Shown: positions 1 to 5,982, counted from the stretch's first letter. The stretch: DNA of 6,202 bases from Nitrospinota bacterium (GCA_030620925.1 JAUXIQ010000132.1:1-6202), one strand, 5' to 3'. The notes: generated from the letters alone by a model not told the origin. Numbers and translations are program-made.

Positions 1-219
1 CCCGTAGACCCGCATACGGTTGTAATAGGGGAGGTGGGGCTGGCAGGTGAAGTGAGGGCAGTGCCCCATATGGAGGCCAGACTTAAAGAGGCCCGGAAGC
101 TTGGCTTCAAACGATGTATTATACCCGTCAAAAACAGGACTGACACGGCTGAGGAACCTGCTTTTCAGAGGATAGCGGTGAATTCGGTGGCGGAGGCGCT
201 GGAAGAGGTATTTTATTAG
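1..219 (+). CDS. radA: DNA repair protein RadA (Sms), C-terminal end only
   Basis: This is the last 72 codons of a gene that begins before the window; it is open from base 1 in frame 1 and ends at TAG 217-219. The residues VVIGEVGLAGEVRAV followed by EARKLGFKRCIIPVKN match the C-terminal Lon-protease-like domain of RadA. RadA is a RecA-related ATPase that helps branch migration during recombination and repair. The zinc finger and Walker motifs would lie upstream and cannot be seen. The family usually ends with a segment like this one (VNSVAEALEEVF), so the C terminus looks complete. The neighbourhood supports the call, because radA lies upstream of the yacL-ispD-ispF block in many Firmicutes. 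In Bacillus the next gene is disA, but here it is carD. Confidence 0.9.
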   Translation, partial: PVDPHTVVIGEVGLAGEVRAVPHMEARLKEARKLGFKRCIIPVKNRTDTAEEPAFQRIAVNSVAEALEEVFY

Positions 220-259
220 TATTATCAATAGCTTTGGCTAATATAATGATCGGAATGGT

Positions 260-286
260 TTGACGATAATGAAAAATGGTGATAAT
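260..286 (+). promoter_or_regulatory. possible sigma-A promoter for carD
   Basis: TTGACG at 260-265 matches five of six bases of the -35 consensus. GATAAT at 281-286 matches five of six of the -10 consensus. The spacer is only 15 bases, shorter than the optimal 17. TAATAT at 283-288 would give 17 but is a poorer match. It lies 50 bases before the carD start, in the only gap between radA and carD, so it could drive carD apart from radA. No clear terminator separates the two genes. The call rests on pattern matching alone. Confidence 0.4.
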
Positions 287-335
287 ATTAATAGTGTGGG
301 GTTTTACGACTTATAGCGGGGGAGGGATATTATAG

Positions 336-812
336 ATGTTTAAAGCAGGTGACAAAGTAGTTTACCCCGGGCATGGGGTTGCAGTTGTAGAAGGTATTAT
401 GAAGAAGGAGTTTTCCGGTAAATCCAAAAATTTCTACAAGTTGAGGCTGTCCGATAACGAGTTGGTGATTATGGTACCCACCTCCAATGTGGAAAAGGTG
501 GGCTTGCGGGAAGTAATAGCCGGAAAAGAAGTTTCCAAGATAATGAAAATTCTCAGAGGTGAATCCTCGGAATTACCTGCTAACTGGAACAGGAGGCAGA
601 AGAAGTATCAGGAAAGGATACAATCGGGCTCTGTTTTTGAGGTTGCAAAGGTATTCAGGGACCTTTCGCTGCTGAAGGCGCACAAGGAACTCTCTTTCGG
701 GGAGAAAAAGGTTCTGGATAACGCCAAGAACCTGATAGTAAACGAAATAGCGGAGGCCAAAGGAATAGCCACCACAAAGGCTGAATCCATGATCCAGAAA
801 GTGTTTCTCTGA
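336..812 (+). CDS. carD: CarD/CdnL-family RNA polymerase-binding transcription regulator
   Basis: This 158-residue protein has the length and two-part layout of CarD. The N-terminal RNA polymerase-interacting domain (about residues 1-60, similar to the RID of Mfd) starts FKAGDKVVYPGHGVAVVEGI. A helical C-terminal domain (about 65-158) contains ANWNRRQKKYQERIQSG. Trp84 falls where the conserved tryptophan of mycobacterial CarD (Trp85) wedges into the upstream edge of the transcription bubble, so DNA binding is probably kept. By hand alignment, Met46 occupies the place of mycobacterial Arg47, a polymerase contact. CarD binds the polymerase beta subunit and changes open-complex stability, often at rRNA promoters. 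The ATG at 336 is supported by a strong Shine-Dalgarno site (GGGGGAGGG, 318-326) nine bases upstream. The stop is TGA 810-812. Its place between radA and the PIN/TRAM gene fits Clostridia. Confidence 0.93.
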   Translation: MFKAGDKVVYPGHGVAVVEGIMKKEFSGKSKNFYKLRLSDNELVIMVPTSNVEKVGLREVIAGKEVSKIMKILRGESSELPANWNRRQKKYQERIQSGSVFEVAKVFRDLSLLKAHKELSFGEKKVLDNAKNLIVNEIAEAKGIATTKAESMIQKVFL

Positions 813-905
813 GAGGGAATACTTTGCATTCGATGCGTTGCACAAGGTTTTATCGATATAAATTTTTTATTATATGCTTCTAATTGGGAAGGGGGGTCAT
901 ACCTG

Positions 906-1931
906 ATGATTTGGATAAGTGTTGTTTTACTTGTTGCAAGCGGCTTTTTGGGCTATCTACTGGGAAGCCGGCTCTCAACGGACCCACTGGCACCTTATTA
1001 CGGCCTCGGCGTTGGGTTGCTCATATCCATAGGTGTAATAAGCGTCGAAAAGAGGCTCAGGGCGGTGTCGGGTAAAGCGATAATCGGTGGTCTGATAGGT
1101 CTTATCCTGGGGCTCGTTGTAGCGAACCTCCTTAGTTATTCTTTACTCTTATTGCCCGGCCAGGAACATGGTATAAACACTTTGCTCAGAGTGTTCATAA
1201 ATGCTTCTTTTGGTTATATTGGTGTGGTGATGGGGCTGAAGAAAGGGGAAAAATTCGATTTTGCCGATCTCAAGAACTCATCCCCAGAAGGACCGTATGG
1301 GGAAAACGTAAAGATTTTGGATACCAGCGTTATCATAGACGGCCGGATAGCCGATATTTGTGAGACAGGCTTTCTGGAAGGTACGCTGATTATTCCTCAA
1401 TTCATCCTTAAAGAATTACAACATATAGCCGATTCTTCTGATTCTGTGAAAAGGAACAGGGGCAGAAGGGGGCTGGATATTTTGCACAAGATACAGAGAA
1501 ACGTCGATGCGACCACTAAGATAGTTGAGCAGGATTTTCCCAAGATCAGGGAGGTGGATGGCAAACTGGTGGCGCTGGGAAAGGTGCTGAGCGCCAAGTT
1601 ACTGACCAACGATTTCAACCTCAACAAAGTGGCCGAGCTGCAAGGAGTGCCTGTCCTCAATATTAATCAATTGGCCAACGCGGTTAAACCCGTGGTTCTT
1701 CCCGGTGAATTCCTGAATGTATATATCCTTAAGGAAGGAAAGGAATACGGGCAGGGCGTGGCCTACCTTGATGACGGCACCATGGTGGTGGTGGATAACG
1801 CCAGAAAGCATCTGAGCAAAACGGTTGAAGTATGTGTCACCAGCGTGCTTCAGACCACTGCGGGCAGGATGATATTTACCCGTCTTAAAGAAGAGGTGAA
1901 CAGGGAAGAAGGCGTGAGGTCTTCGGCATAG
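906..1931 (+). CDS. yacL: membrane-anchored PIN/TRAM domain protein (YacL-like putative RNase)
   Basis: This 341-residue protein has the YacL architecture. Four hydrophobic segments (about residues 2-20, 29-47, 58-82, 92-110) anchor it in the membrane. A PIN nuclease domain spans about 136-256 and a TRAM domain about 264-325. The PIN metal-binding acids are visible: Asp139 in ILDTSVIIDGR, Glu170 in FILKELQ, Asp218 in VDGKLVALG and Asp236 in TNDFNLNK. The site therefore looks intact. TRAM domains bind RNA, so cytoplasmic RNA cleavage at the membrane is the likely role, but I know of no well-defined substrate. Bacillus YacL is slightly longer (about 366 residues) and sits in the same place, before ispD. 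The ATG at 906 has a G-rich Shine-Dalgarno site (GGAAGGGGGG, 887-896) at suitable spacing. The 93 bases before it are AT-rich and contain no clear terminator. Confidence 0.9.
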   Translation: MIWISVVLLVASGFLGYLLGSRLSTDPLAPYYGLGVGLLISIGVISVEKRLRAVSGKAIIGGLIGLILGLVVANLLSYSLLLLPGQEHGINTLLRVFINASFGYIGVVMGLKKGEKFDFADLKNSSPEGPYGENVKILDTSVIIDGRIADICETGFLEGTLIIPQFILKELQHIADSSDSVKRNRGRRGLDILHKIQRNVDATTKIVEQDFPKIREVDGKLVALGKVLSAKLLTNDFNLNKVAELQGVPVLNINQLANAVKPVVLPGEFLNVYILKEGKEYGQGVAYLDDGTMVVVDNARKHLSKTVEVCVTSVLQTTAGRMIFTRLKEEVNREEGVRSSA

Positions 1932-1933
1932 GA

Positions 1934-1961
1934 GAAGTCGCCGAGGGTCGGAAGGGACTTC
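1934..1961 (+). other. small stem-loop just after the yacL-like gene
   Basis: GAAGTC (1934-1939) pairs with GACTTC (1956-1961). Inside it, CCGA (1941-1944) pairs with TCGG (1948-1951) around a GGG loop, with unpaired bases between the two stems. It starts three bases after the stop codon at 1931. Only a short run of four T follows later (1969-1972), so it is at best a weak terminator and may be a 3'-end stabilising structure. Confidence 0.3.
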
Positions 1962-2004
1962 CTCAGGATTTTAAGGCCGGGAAAACGATGCGTTGAGAAG
2001 GATA

Positions 2005-2038
2005 GGTAGCCTCTGTGCAATGTAGCGCAGGGGCTACC
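2005..2038 (+). other. strong stem-loop in the yacL-ispD gap, possible terminator or attenuator
   Basis: GGTAGCC (2005-2011) pairs with GGCTACC (2032-2038). The stem continues inward to a total of 14 pairs, two of them G-U (2012 with 2031, 2016 with 2027), around the six-base loop AATGTA (2019-2024). Outside it, AGGATA (1999-2004) can pair with TATCCT (2050-2055), leaving an 11-base bulge on the 3' side. The sequence after the stem (GTTCTATGGTTT) is only moderately T-rich, so it is not a textbook intrinsic terminator. It lies about 100 bases before the ispD start and may separate or tune transcription into the isoprenoid genes. The pairing is seen directly; the function is a guess. Confidence 0.5.
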
Positions 2039-2135
2039 GTTCTATGGTTTATCCTAGTTGTAGCCTGCCAGCTCCTTATTGTTTCTCTGCATCCCCCTAA
2101 TGTTCCTGGATGTTATTGCGTTGCTGGGAAGGGAA

Positions 2136-2834
2136 GTGAGAGTTTACGCTATCATACCCGCAGCCGGAAGAGGCACCCGGATGGGGACTGAGACCCCCAA
2201 ACAGTACTCTTTGCTCGGGGGCAGGCCCCTGCTGGTCAGCACGCTGGAAGTTTTCGAGCGGTGCGCTCTCGTGCAAGGGGTCATCCTGGTGACGGCGCCC
2301 TCGATGGAAGATTTCTGCAAACGAGAAATAGTAGAAAAATTCGGTATTTGCAAGGTGGAAAGCATTGTACACGGAGGCCGGGAGAGGCAGGAATCAGTTT
2401 ATCGAGGGCTCAAGGCCATACCCGAGGCCGATATAGTGGCGGTTCATGATGCTGTGAGGCCCCTTCTCCCCATGAAGCTGTTGGAGGAGAGCATCAAGGA
2501 GGCTGAGAGATGGGGCGCAGCGGCTCCGGCGGTGCGGCTGACCGATACCCTGAAAACTGTTGACGGCGGGGAGGTTTCCTCGGGCACTGTGGACAGAACG
2601 TTGCTGAGGGCGGTTCAAACTCCCCAGACCTTCAAGTACGAAATTTTACTCGAAGCCATGGAAAATGCCGCCAGGGATGGTTTTACCGGCACGGATGAGA
2701 CAAGCGCGGTAGAGCGCGCGGGCTACAAAGTCAAACTCATAGAAGGTTCTCCGCTGAACATCAAGGTGACCACACAAGATGATATGGCCCTCGCTGAAGC
2801 TATACTGAAAACGGACAGTTCCCGGGGGGTATAA
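2136..2834 (+). CDS. ispD: 2-C-methyl-D-erythritol 4-phosphate cytidylyltransferase
   Basis: IspD joins CTP and 2-C-methyl-D-erythritol 4-phosphate to make CDP-methylerythritol, the third step of the cytoplasmic MEP isoprenoid pathway. From GTG 2136 the protein is 232 residues, the usual family length. It shows AIIPAAGRGTRMG (residues 5-17) and PKQ (21-23) of the CTP-binding loop, VHDAVRP (103-109), TPQTF (162-166), FTGTDETSAVE (183-193) and NIKVTTQDD (208-216). The expected Arg16, Lys22 and Lys210 are present. The frame stays open upstream to a TTG at 2079 and an ATG at 2100, but those starts add a leader not typical of the family and lack a ribosome site. GGGAAGGG (2126-2133) lies very close before GTG 2136, so the exact start is less certain than the gene. 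The stop is TAA 2832-2834. Confidence 0.93.
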   Translation: MRVYAIIPAAGRGTRMGTETPKQYSLLGGRPLLVSTLEVFERCALVQGVILVTAPSMEDFCKREIVEKFGICKVESIVHGGRERQESVYRGLKAIPEADIVAVHDAVRPLLPMKLLEESIKEAERWGAAAPAVRLTDTLKTVDGGEVSSGTVDRTLLRAVQTPQTFKYEILLEAMENAARDGFTGTDETSAVERAGYKVKLIEGSPLNIKVTTQDDMALAEAILKTDSSRGV

Positions 2835-2843
2835 GTTTAAAAA

Positions 2844-3320
2844 ATGTTCTGCATAGGGGTAGGCTACGATGTGCATCCGCTGATAGAGGGGCGGAAACTG
2901 TTTCTGGGCGGTGAGGAGGTCTCCCATCACAAGGGGCTTTCGGGGCATTCCGATGCCGACGTCCTCATCCATTCCGTCTGCGATTCCATTTTGGGGGCCC
3001 TGGGTGCGGGGGACCTGGGCAGGATGTTCCCCGACACCGACGAGCGATACAAGGACATTTCCAGCATGGAACTTCTCAGTGAGGTCTGCAACTTGATGAA
3101 GAAGAGGGGTTATATCCCATCCAACGTGGATGCAACGCTGGTGGCAGGCAGCCCCAGATTGGCGAAATATATCCCACGCATGGAGCAGAACATCGCCGCA
3201 AGCCTGGGCATTGAAGGAGAGAAAGTTAACGTGAAGGCCACTAACCCTGAGGGTCTGGGAACCCTGGGAAGGGAGGAAGGGATAGCCGCCTACTCGGTAT
3301 GCCTGCTGGTGAAAATATAG
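2844..3320 (+). CDS. ispF: 2-C-methyl-D-erythritol 2,4-cyclodiphosphate synthase
   Basis: IspF closes the phosphorylated IspD product into methylerythritol 2,4-cyclodiphosphate and releases CMP, as a trimer with zinc. The 158 residues match the family. The zinc ligands Asp9 and His11 lie in GYDVHPL and His43 in DADVLIHS. GLSGHSDAD (31-39), FPDTDERYK (62-70), NVDATLV (94-100) and GREEGIAAYSV (142-152) are family motifs. One oddity is KATNPEGLGTLGR (131-143), where many homologues read KATTTEGLGFTGR. ispF begins nine bases after the ispD stop and in the same reading frame, with two TAA codons (2832, 2838) between them, so co-transcription is very likely. The nearest Shine-Dalgarno-like site is a run of six G at 2824-2829, an unusually long 14 bases before the ATG, so translation may partly depend on coupling to ispD. 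Confidence 0.95.
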   Translation: MFCIGVGYDVHPLIEGRKLFLGGEEVSHHKGLSGHSDADVLIHSVCDSILGALGAGDLGRMFPDTDERYKDISSMELLSEVCNLMKKRGYIPSNVDATLVAGSPRLAKYIPRMEQNIAASLGIEGEKVNVKATNPEGLGTLGREEGIAAYSVCLLVKI

Positions 3321-3334
3321 GAGCACGCTTTCGT

Positions 3335-4828
3335 ATGGCCCTGAAGGTTTACAACACTTTGACCGGCACTAAGGAGGATTTCGAGCCTCTGGAAGATGGC
3401 AAGGCAAACATGTACGTCTGCGGAGTTACGGTATACGATCACACGCACATGGGGCACGCCAGGAGCGCAGTGGTTTTCGACATCATCAGGAGGTACCTGA
3501 AGTATTCCGGTTACAGCGTCAAGTACGTGCGGAATTTCACGGACGTGGACGACAAGATCATAGACAAGGCCAACAAAGAGGGAGTGGATTGCTCTCAAAT
3601 AGCGGAACGGTTTATCGAGGAATATTATCGGGATATGGAGCGCCTGGGTGTGGAAGACGCCGATGTTTCCCCCAGGGCCACGGATCATGTACCCCAGATG
3701 GTGGAGATGATCGAGAACCTGATAGATAAAGGCTTCGCCTATCAGGCGGGAGGGAGCGTATATTTTTCGGTCAAAAAGTTTGTTCCCTATGGAAAACTTT
3801 CCGGAAAGGATACCGACCAGCTCCTGGTCGGGGCCCGGGTCGAGGTGAATGAGATGAAGGAGGACCCGCTGGATTTTGCCCTGTGGAAGGAGTCCAAGGA
3901 GGGCGAGCCCGCCTGGGAGAGTCCCTGGGGTTTGGGCAGGCCGGGATGGCACATCGAGTGTTCGGCGATGTCAATGGCCCATCTGGGGGAAACGGTGGAT
4001 ATCCACGGGGGCGGCAAAGACCTCATTTTCCCTCATCACGAGAACGAAATAGCTCAGTCTGAAGCCAGCACCGATAAGGGGTTCGTCCGCTACTGGCTGC
4101 ACAACGGCTTTGTGAATATAAATAAAGAGAAGATGTCGAAATCCATGGGCAACTATTTTACCGTGAAGGATATATTGGAGGATTACCACCCCGAAGCAGT
4201 CAGGCTGTTTCTTCTTTCCACTCATTACAGGAACCCCGTGGATTTCAGTGAGGATGCTCTGCAAAGGGCCAACAGGGCGCTCGATCGATACTATTCCATG
4301 ATGCAGGAGATAGAAACCCTTGTGGGCGCCTCAGGAAAGATGGAGGAAGTAGAGGAGGAATCCCTTGACGAGCAAGGGAGGGGCCTTTATCAGGAAGTGG
4401 GCAGGGCCCGTGAGCTGTTTCGGGAGGCCATGGATGATGATTTCAACACCGCCCGGGCTATCGGGCAGGTGTTCGGCCTGGTTCGTAAAATCAATAGATA
4501 CCTCCATGAGAAGGGCGATGGATTGGAGGTGAACGAACTGGGACTCATGAGCCTCGCTGTGGAGGTGTTGAGGGATGTCGGGGAGGTGTTGGAACTTTTC
4601 CGCCTGGACGCCGACCAGTGGTTCAAACGAAAGCTGGAGCAGGGAGAACGGGCCGAGACTACTGAGACCCTGGACGAAGAATATATTAACCGGCGCCTTA
4701 TCGAGCGGGATGAAGCCAGGAAGAAAAGGGATTGGGCTGCCGCTGATGGTATTCGAGAGGAATTGACGGCTATGGGCTTGATTATTGAGGATACTCCTAA
4801 GGGGGGCCGCTGGAAGGTGAAGGGTTGA
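3335..4828 (+). CDS. cysS: cysteinyl-tRNA synthetase
   Basis: CysS attaches cysteine to tRNA-Cys in the cytoplasm as a class I synthetase. From ATG 3335 the protein has 497 residues, normal for the family. The HIGH signature is HMGH (residues 38-41) and the second signature is KMSKS (266-270). The zinc ligands expected from E. coli are all present: Cys29 in YVCGVTVYD, Cys209 in GWHIECSAM, and His234 and Glu238 in FPHHENEIA. NFTDVDDKI (67-75) is also typical. The rest is the helical anticodon-binding region. An in-frame ATG at 3299 would overlap ispF by 22 bases and add an atypical leader; ATG 3335 gives the usual MALKVYNTLTG start, with AGGAG at 3319-3323. There is no room for a T-box leader in front. 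gltX and cysE, which lie between ispF and cysS in Bacillus, are missing here. Confidence 0.95.
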   Translation: MALKVYNTLTGTKEDFEPLEDGKANMYVCGVTVYDHTHMGHARSAVVFDIIRRYLKYSGYSVKYVRNFTDVDDKIIDKANKEGVDCSQIAERFIEEYYRDMERLGVEDADVSPRATDHVPQMVEMIENLIDKGFAYQAGGSVYFSVKKFVPYGKLSGKDTDQLLVGARVEVNEMKEDPLDFALWKESKEGEPAWESPWGLGRPGWHIECSAMSMAHLGETVDIHGGGKDLIFPHHENEIAQSEASTDKGFVRYWLHNGFVNINKEKMSKSMGNYFTVKDILEDYHPEAVRLFLLSTHYRNPVDFSEDALQRANRALDRYYSMMQEIETLVGASGKMEEVEEESLDEQGRGLYQEVGRARELFREAMDDDFNTARAIGQVFGLVRKINRYLHEKGDGLEVNELGLMSLAVEVLRDVGEVLELFRLDADQWFKRKLEQGERAETTETLDEEYINRRLIERDEARKKRDWAAADGIREELTAMGLIIEDTPKGGRWKVKG

Positions 4829-4839
4829 AGGCTCTGAAG

Positions 4840-4985
4840 CTGGGGGGAACCCTTCTGGAGAAGGATTCCCCCCAGCCCCCCCTCCCAAGACTTTTATGAT
4901 TGATAGAGGTGCTGGCACCAATGACATATTAAAAAGTTTTAGAGGGGGTTCGAGGGAGACTTTTTACCAAAAAGGCTCCCCCGAC
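4840..4985. repeat. nested palindromic intergenic element (REPIN- or MITE-like)
   Basis: Two hairpins face each other around a central palindrome. The left one pairs 4840-4849 (CTGGGGGGAA) with 4866-4875 and 4851-4855 with 4860-4864, with a single C/A mismatch. The right one pairs GGGAG 4954-4958 with 4976-4980 and CTTTTT 4960-4965 with 4969-4974, with one A/G mismatch in the corresponding place. The reverse complement of 4938-4985 aligns to 4840-4887 without gaps at about 30 of 48 positions, loops in register. Between them, the C-rich/TTTT arm (about 4876-4894) can pair with the AAAA/G-rich arm (about 4932-4948). The centre is GGTGCTGGCACC (4908-4919), almost exactly at the midpoint. It begins 11 bases after cysS and ends 28 before rlmB. 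No coding frame is apparent inside. The left hairpin might also stop cysS transcription, but no T-run follows directly. Confidence 0.7.
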
Positions 4986-5013
4986 TCTCTACGGTCATAG
5001 CCCAGGGGCTTTG

Positions 5014-5772
5014 ATGTCATCGGAAATCGTATACGGAATAAACCCTGCAAGGGAGATGCTCCTGCATGCCGGCGGGCGAGTGGAAATGATAGCCGTCGTC
5101 CGGGGCGGGGTCGGGCCTAAGCTGAAGGAAATCTTGCGGCTTGCCCGGAGCGAGGGGATAAAGGTAGAGCAGAAGAGCAAGGAAGAGCTCGATTCTATCG
5201 CTGGTGGGGGAATACACCAGGGGGTAGTGGTCTTAGCCCAAAAGAGAAAGGTCGTTTCTCTGCCGGAGTTGCTGGCAAAGGTGAAAGATTTTGAAGCCCC
5301 TGTGTTATTTGTTCTGGATGGTATTACAGACCCCCGCAACCTGGGGGCCATAATCCGCTCAGCGGAAGTGCTGGGTGGTAACGGGGTTATTATAGGTAAA
5401 GACCGTTCAGCGGGGTTGAGCCCCGCTGCGGTAAAGGCTTCTTCCGGAGCCACAGAGATCATACCGATGGCCGTTGTGGTGAACGTGGCGAGGTCCCTCA
5501 AATTGCTTGAGGAATCGGGTTACTGGGTGGTAGGAACGGCCCCAGATGCTGAAAAGACCTGTCACCAGTATGATTGGGAGGGGCCCACCGCAGTGGTGCT
5601 GGGTTCGGAAGAGAGGGGGATGCGCAGGCTGGTCAGAGAGAGCTGTCATGAGGTGGTCAGAATACCTGTAACAGGTAAGATTTCGTCGTTAAATGCCGCT
5701 TCCGCCGCGGCAATAATAATGTACGAAATAGTGAGGCAGAGAGAGCAAAAAAGAGAAAAAGAAAAAAAATGA
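5014..5772 (+). CDS. rlmB: 23S rRNA (guanosine-2'-O)-methyltransferase RlmB (SpoU/TrmH family)
   Basis: This 252-residue protein matches the RlmB/YacO group of SpoU methyltransferases. These use S-adenosylmethionine to methylate a ribose 2'-OH, in RlmB a guanosine of 23S rRNA. An N-terminal substrate-binding domain (about 1-75) begins SSEIVYGINPARE. The knotted catalytic domain follows. Motif 1 is DGITDPRNLGAIIRSAE (102-118; Asn109, Arg115), motif 2 VVLGSEERGMRRL (194-206; Glu199), and motif 3 IPVTGKISSLNAASAAA (217-233; Asn227). The tail (QREQKREKEKK) is highly charged and encoded by an A-rich run. ATG 5014 has AGGGG at 5004-5008; a TTG codon directly upstream (5011) is an alternative start. 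The exact target base is inferred from family and location; another tRNA or rRNA target is possible. In Bacillus mrnC usually precedes this gene, but here the palindromic element does. Confidence 0.9.
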   Translation: MSSEIVYGINPAREMLLHAGGRVEMIAVVRGGVGPKLKEILRLARSEGIKVEQKSKEELDSIAGGGIHQGVVVLAQKRKVVSLPELLAKVKDFEAPVLFVLDGITDPRNLGAIIRSAEVLGGNGVIIGKDRSAGLSPAAVKASSGATEIIPMAVVVNVARSLKLLEESGYWVVGTAPDAEKTCHQYDWEGPTAVVLGSEERGMRRLVRESCHEVVRIPVTGKISSLNAASAAAIIMYEIVRQREQKREKEKK

Positions 5773-5802
5773 TATAAATTTATTAAAAAGTGAAGAAAAA
5801 AC

Positions 5803-5830
5803 TTGCAATTTGATGCTTAAATTTTATATT
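5803..5830 (+). promoter_or_regulatory. possible upstream promoter of the tRNA genes
   Basis: TTGCAA at 5803-5808 and TATATT at 5825-5830 are separated by 16 bases. TATTAT at 5827-5832 gives an alternative -10 with an 18-base spacer. The region is very AT-rich and begins just after rlmB. It would act as the first of two tandem promoters. Confidence 0.45.
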
Positions 5831-5850
5831 ATGTGCGAACTGCTTTGTCC

Positions 5851-5879
5851 TTGACTAATCTAAAATAATCTTATTTAAT
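5851..5879 (+). promoter_or_regulatory. likely sigma-A promoter of the tRNA-Thr/tRNA-Tyr genes
   Basis: TTGACT (5851-5856) and TTTAAT (5874-5879) each match five of six consensus bases and are separated by the optimal 17. Transcription would start near 5886, about 20 bases before the mature tRNA-Thr end. This is the best promoter match in the window and fits the strong expression expected of tRNA genes. Confidence 0.65.
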
Positions 5880-5906
5880 AATATATGTTTAAGTGATATC
5901 CATACT

Positions 5907-5982
5907 GCTGGCGTAGCTCAAGTGGTAGAGCGGCTGATTTGTAATCAGCAGGTCGGGGGTTCGAGTCCCTTCGCCAGCTCCA
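5907..5982 (+). tRNA. tRNA-Thr, anticodon UGU
   Basis: A complete cloverleaf folds by hand. The acceptor stem is GCTGGCG (5907-5913) with CGCCAGC (5972-5978). The D stem is GCTC (5916-5919) with GAGC (5928-5931). The anticodon stem is GCTGA (5933-5937) with TCAGC (5945-5949). The T stem is GGGGG (5955-5959) with CCCTT (5967-5971), including two G-U pairs, around loop TTCGAGT. The anticodon loop TTTGTAA places TGT at 5940-5942, which reads the threonine codon ACA. Discriminator T5979 is followed by an encoded CCA at 5980-5982. The variable loop is the short class I type. Confidence 0.96.

Noticed and set aside
242-247. Perfect TATAAT as a -10 box before carD
   Set aside because: No acceptable -35 hexamer lies 16-18 bases upstream and there is no extended -10 TG, so the pair at 260-286 is the better candidate.
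884-1075. Plus-strand open frame of 63 residues overlapping the start of the yacL-like gene
   Set aside because: It is in another frame, covers the membrane segments of the real gene and has no recognisable features.
2079-2135. Upstream extension of ispD from TTG 2079 or ATG 2100
   Set aside because: The added residues are not part of the IspD family, neither start has a ribosome site, and GTG 2136 gives the typical N terminus and exact family length.
2646-3326. Minus-strand open frame of 226 residues opposite ispD/ispF
   Set aside because: It covers the well-supported ispF gene almost entirely and shows no recognisable motif. It is a shadow of biased codon use.
3299-3334. Upstream ATG of cysS
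   Set aside because: It overlaps ispF by 22 bases and adds 12 atypical residues, while ATG 3335 gives the family N terminus with AGGAG upstream.
3240-3335. T-box or other leader before cysS
   Set aside because: T-box leaders are common before synthetase genes in Firmicutes, but only 14 bases separate ispF and cysS and no T-box sequence is visible.
3290-3952. Minus-strand open frame of 220 residues opposite cysS
   Set aside because: It lies inside cysS, which has all its catalytic and zinc-binding motifs in the plus strand, and the reverse translation matches no family I know.
4840-4985. CRISPR array
   Set aside because: The element has a single pair of inverted, not direct, arms and no regular spacers.
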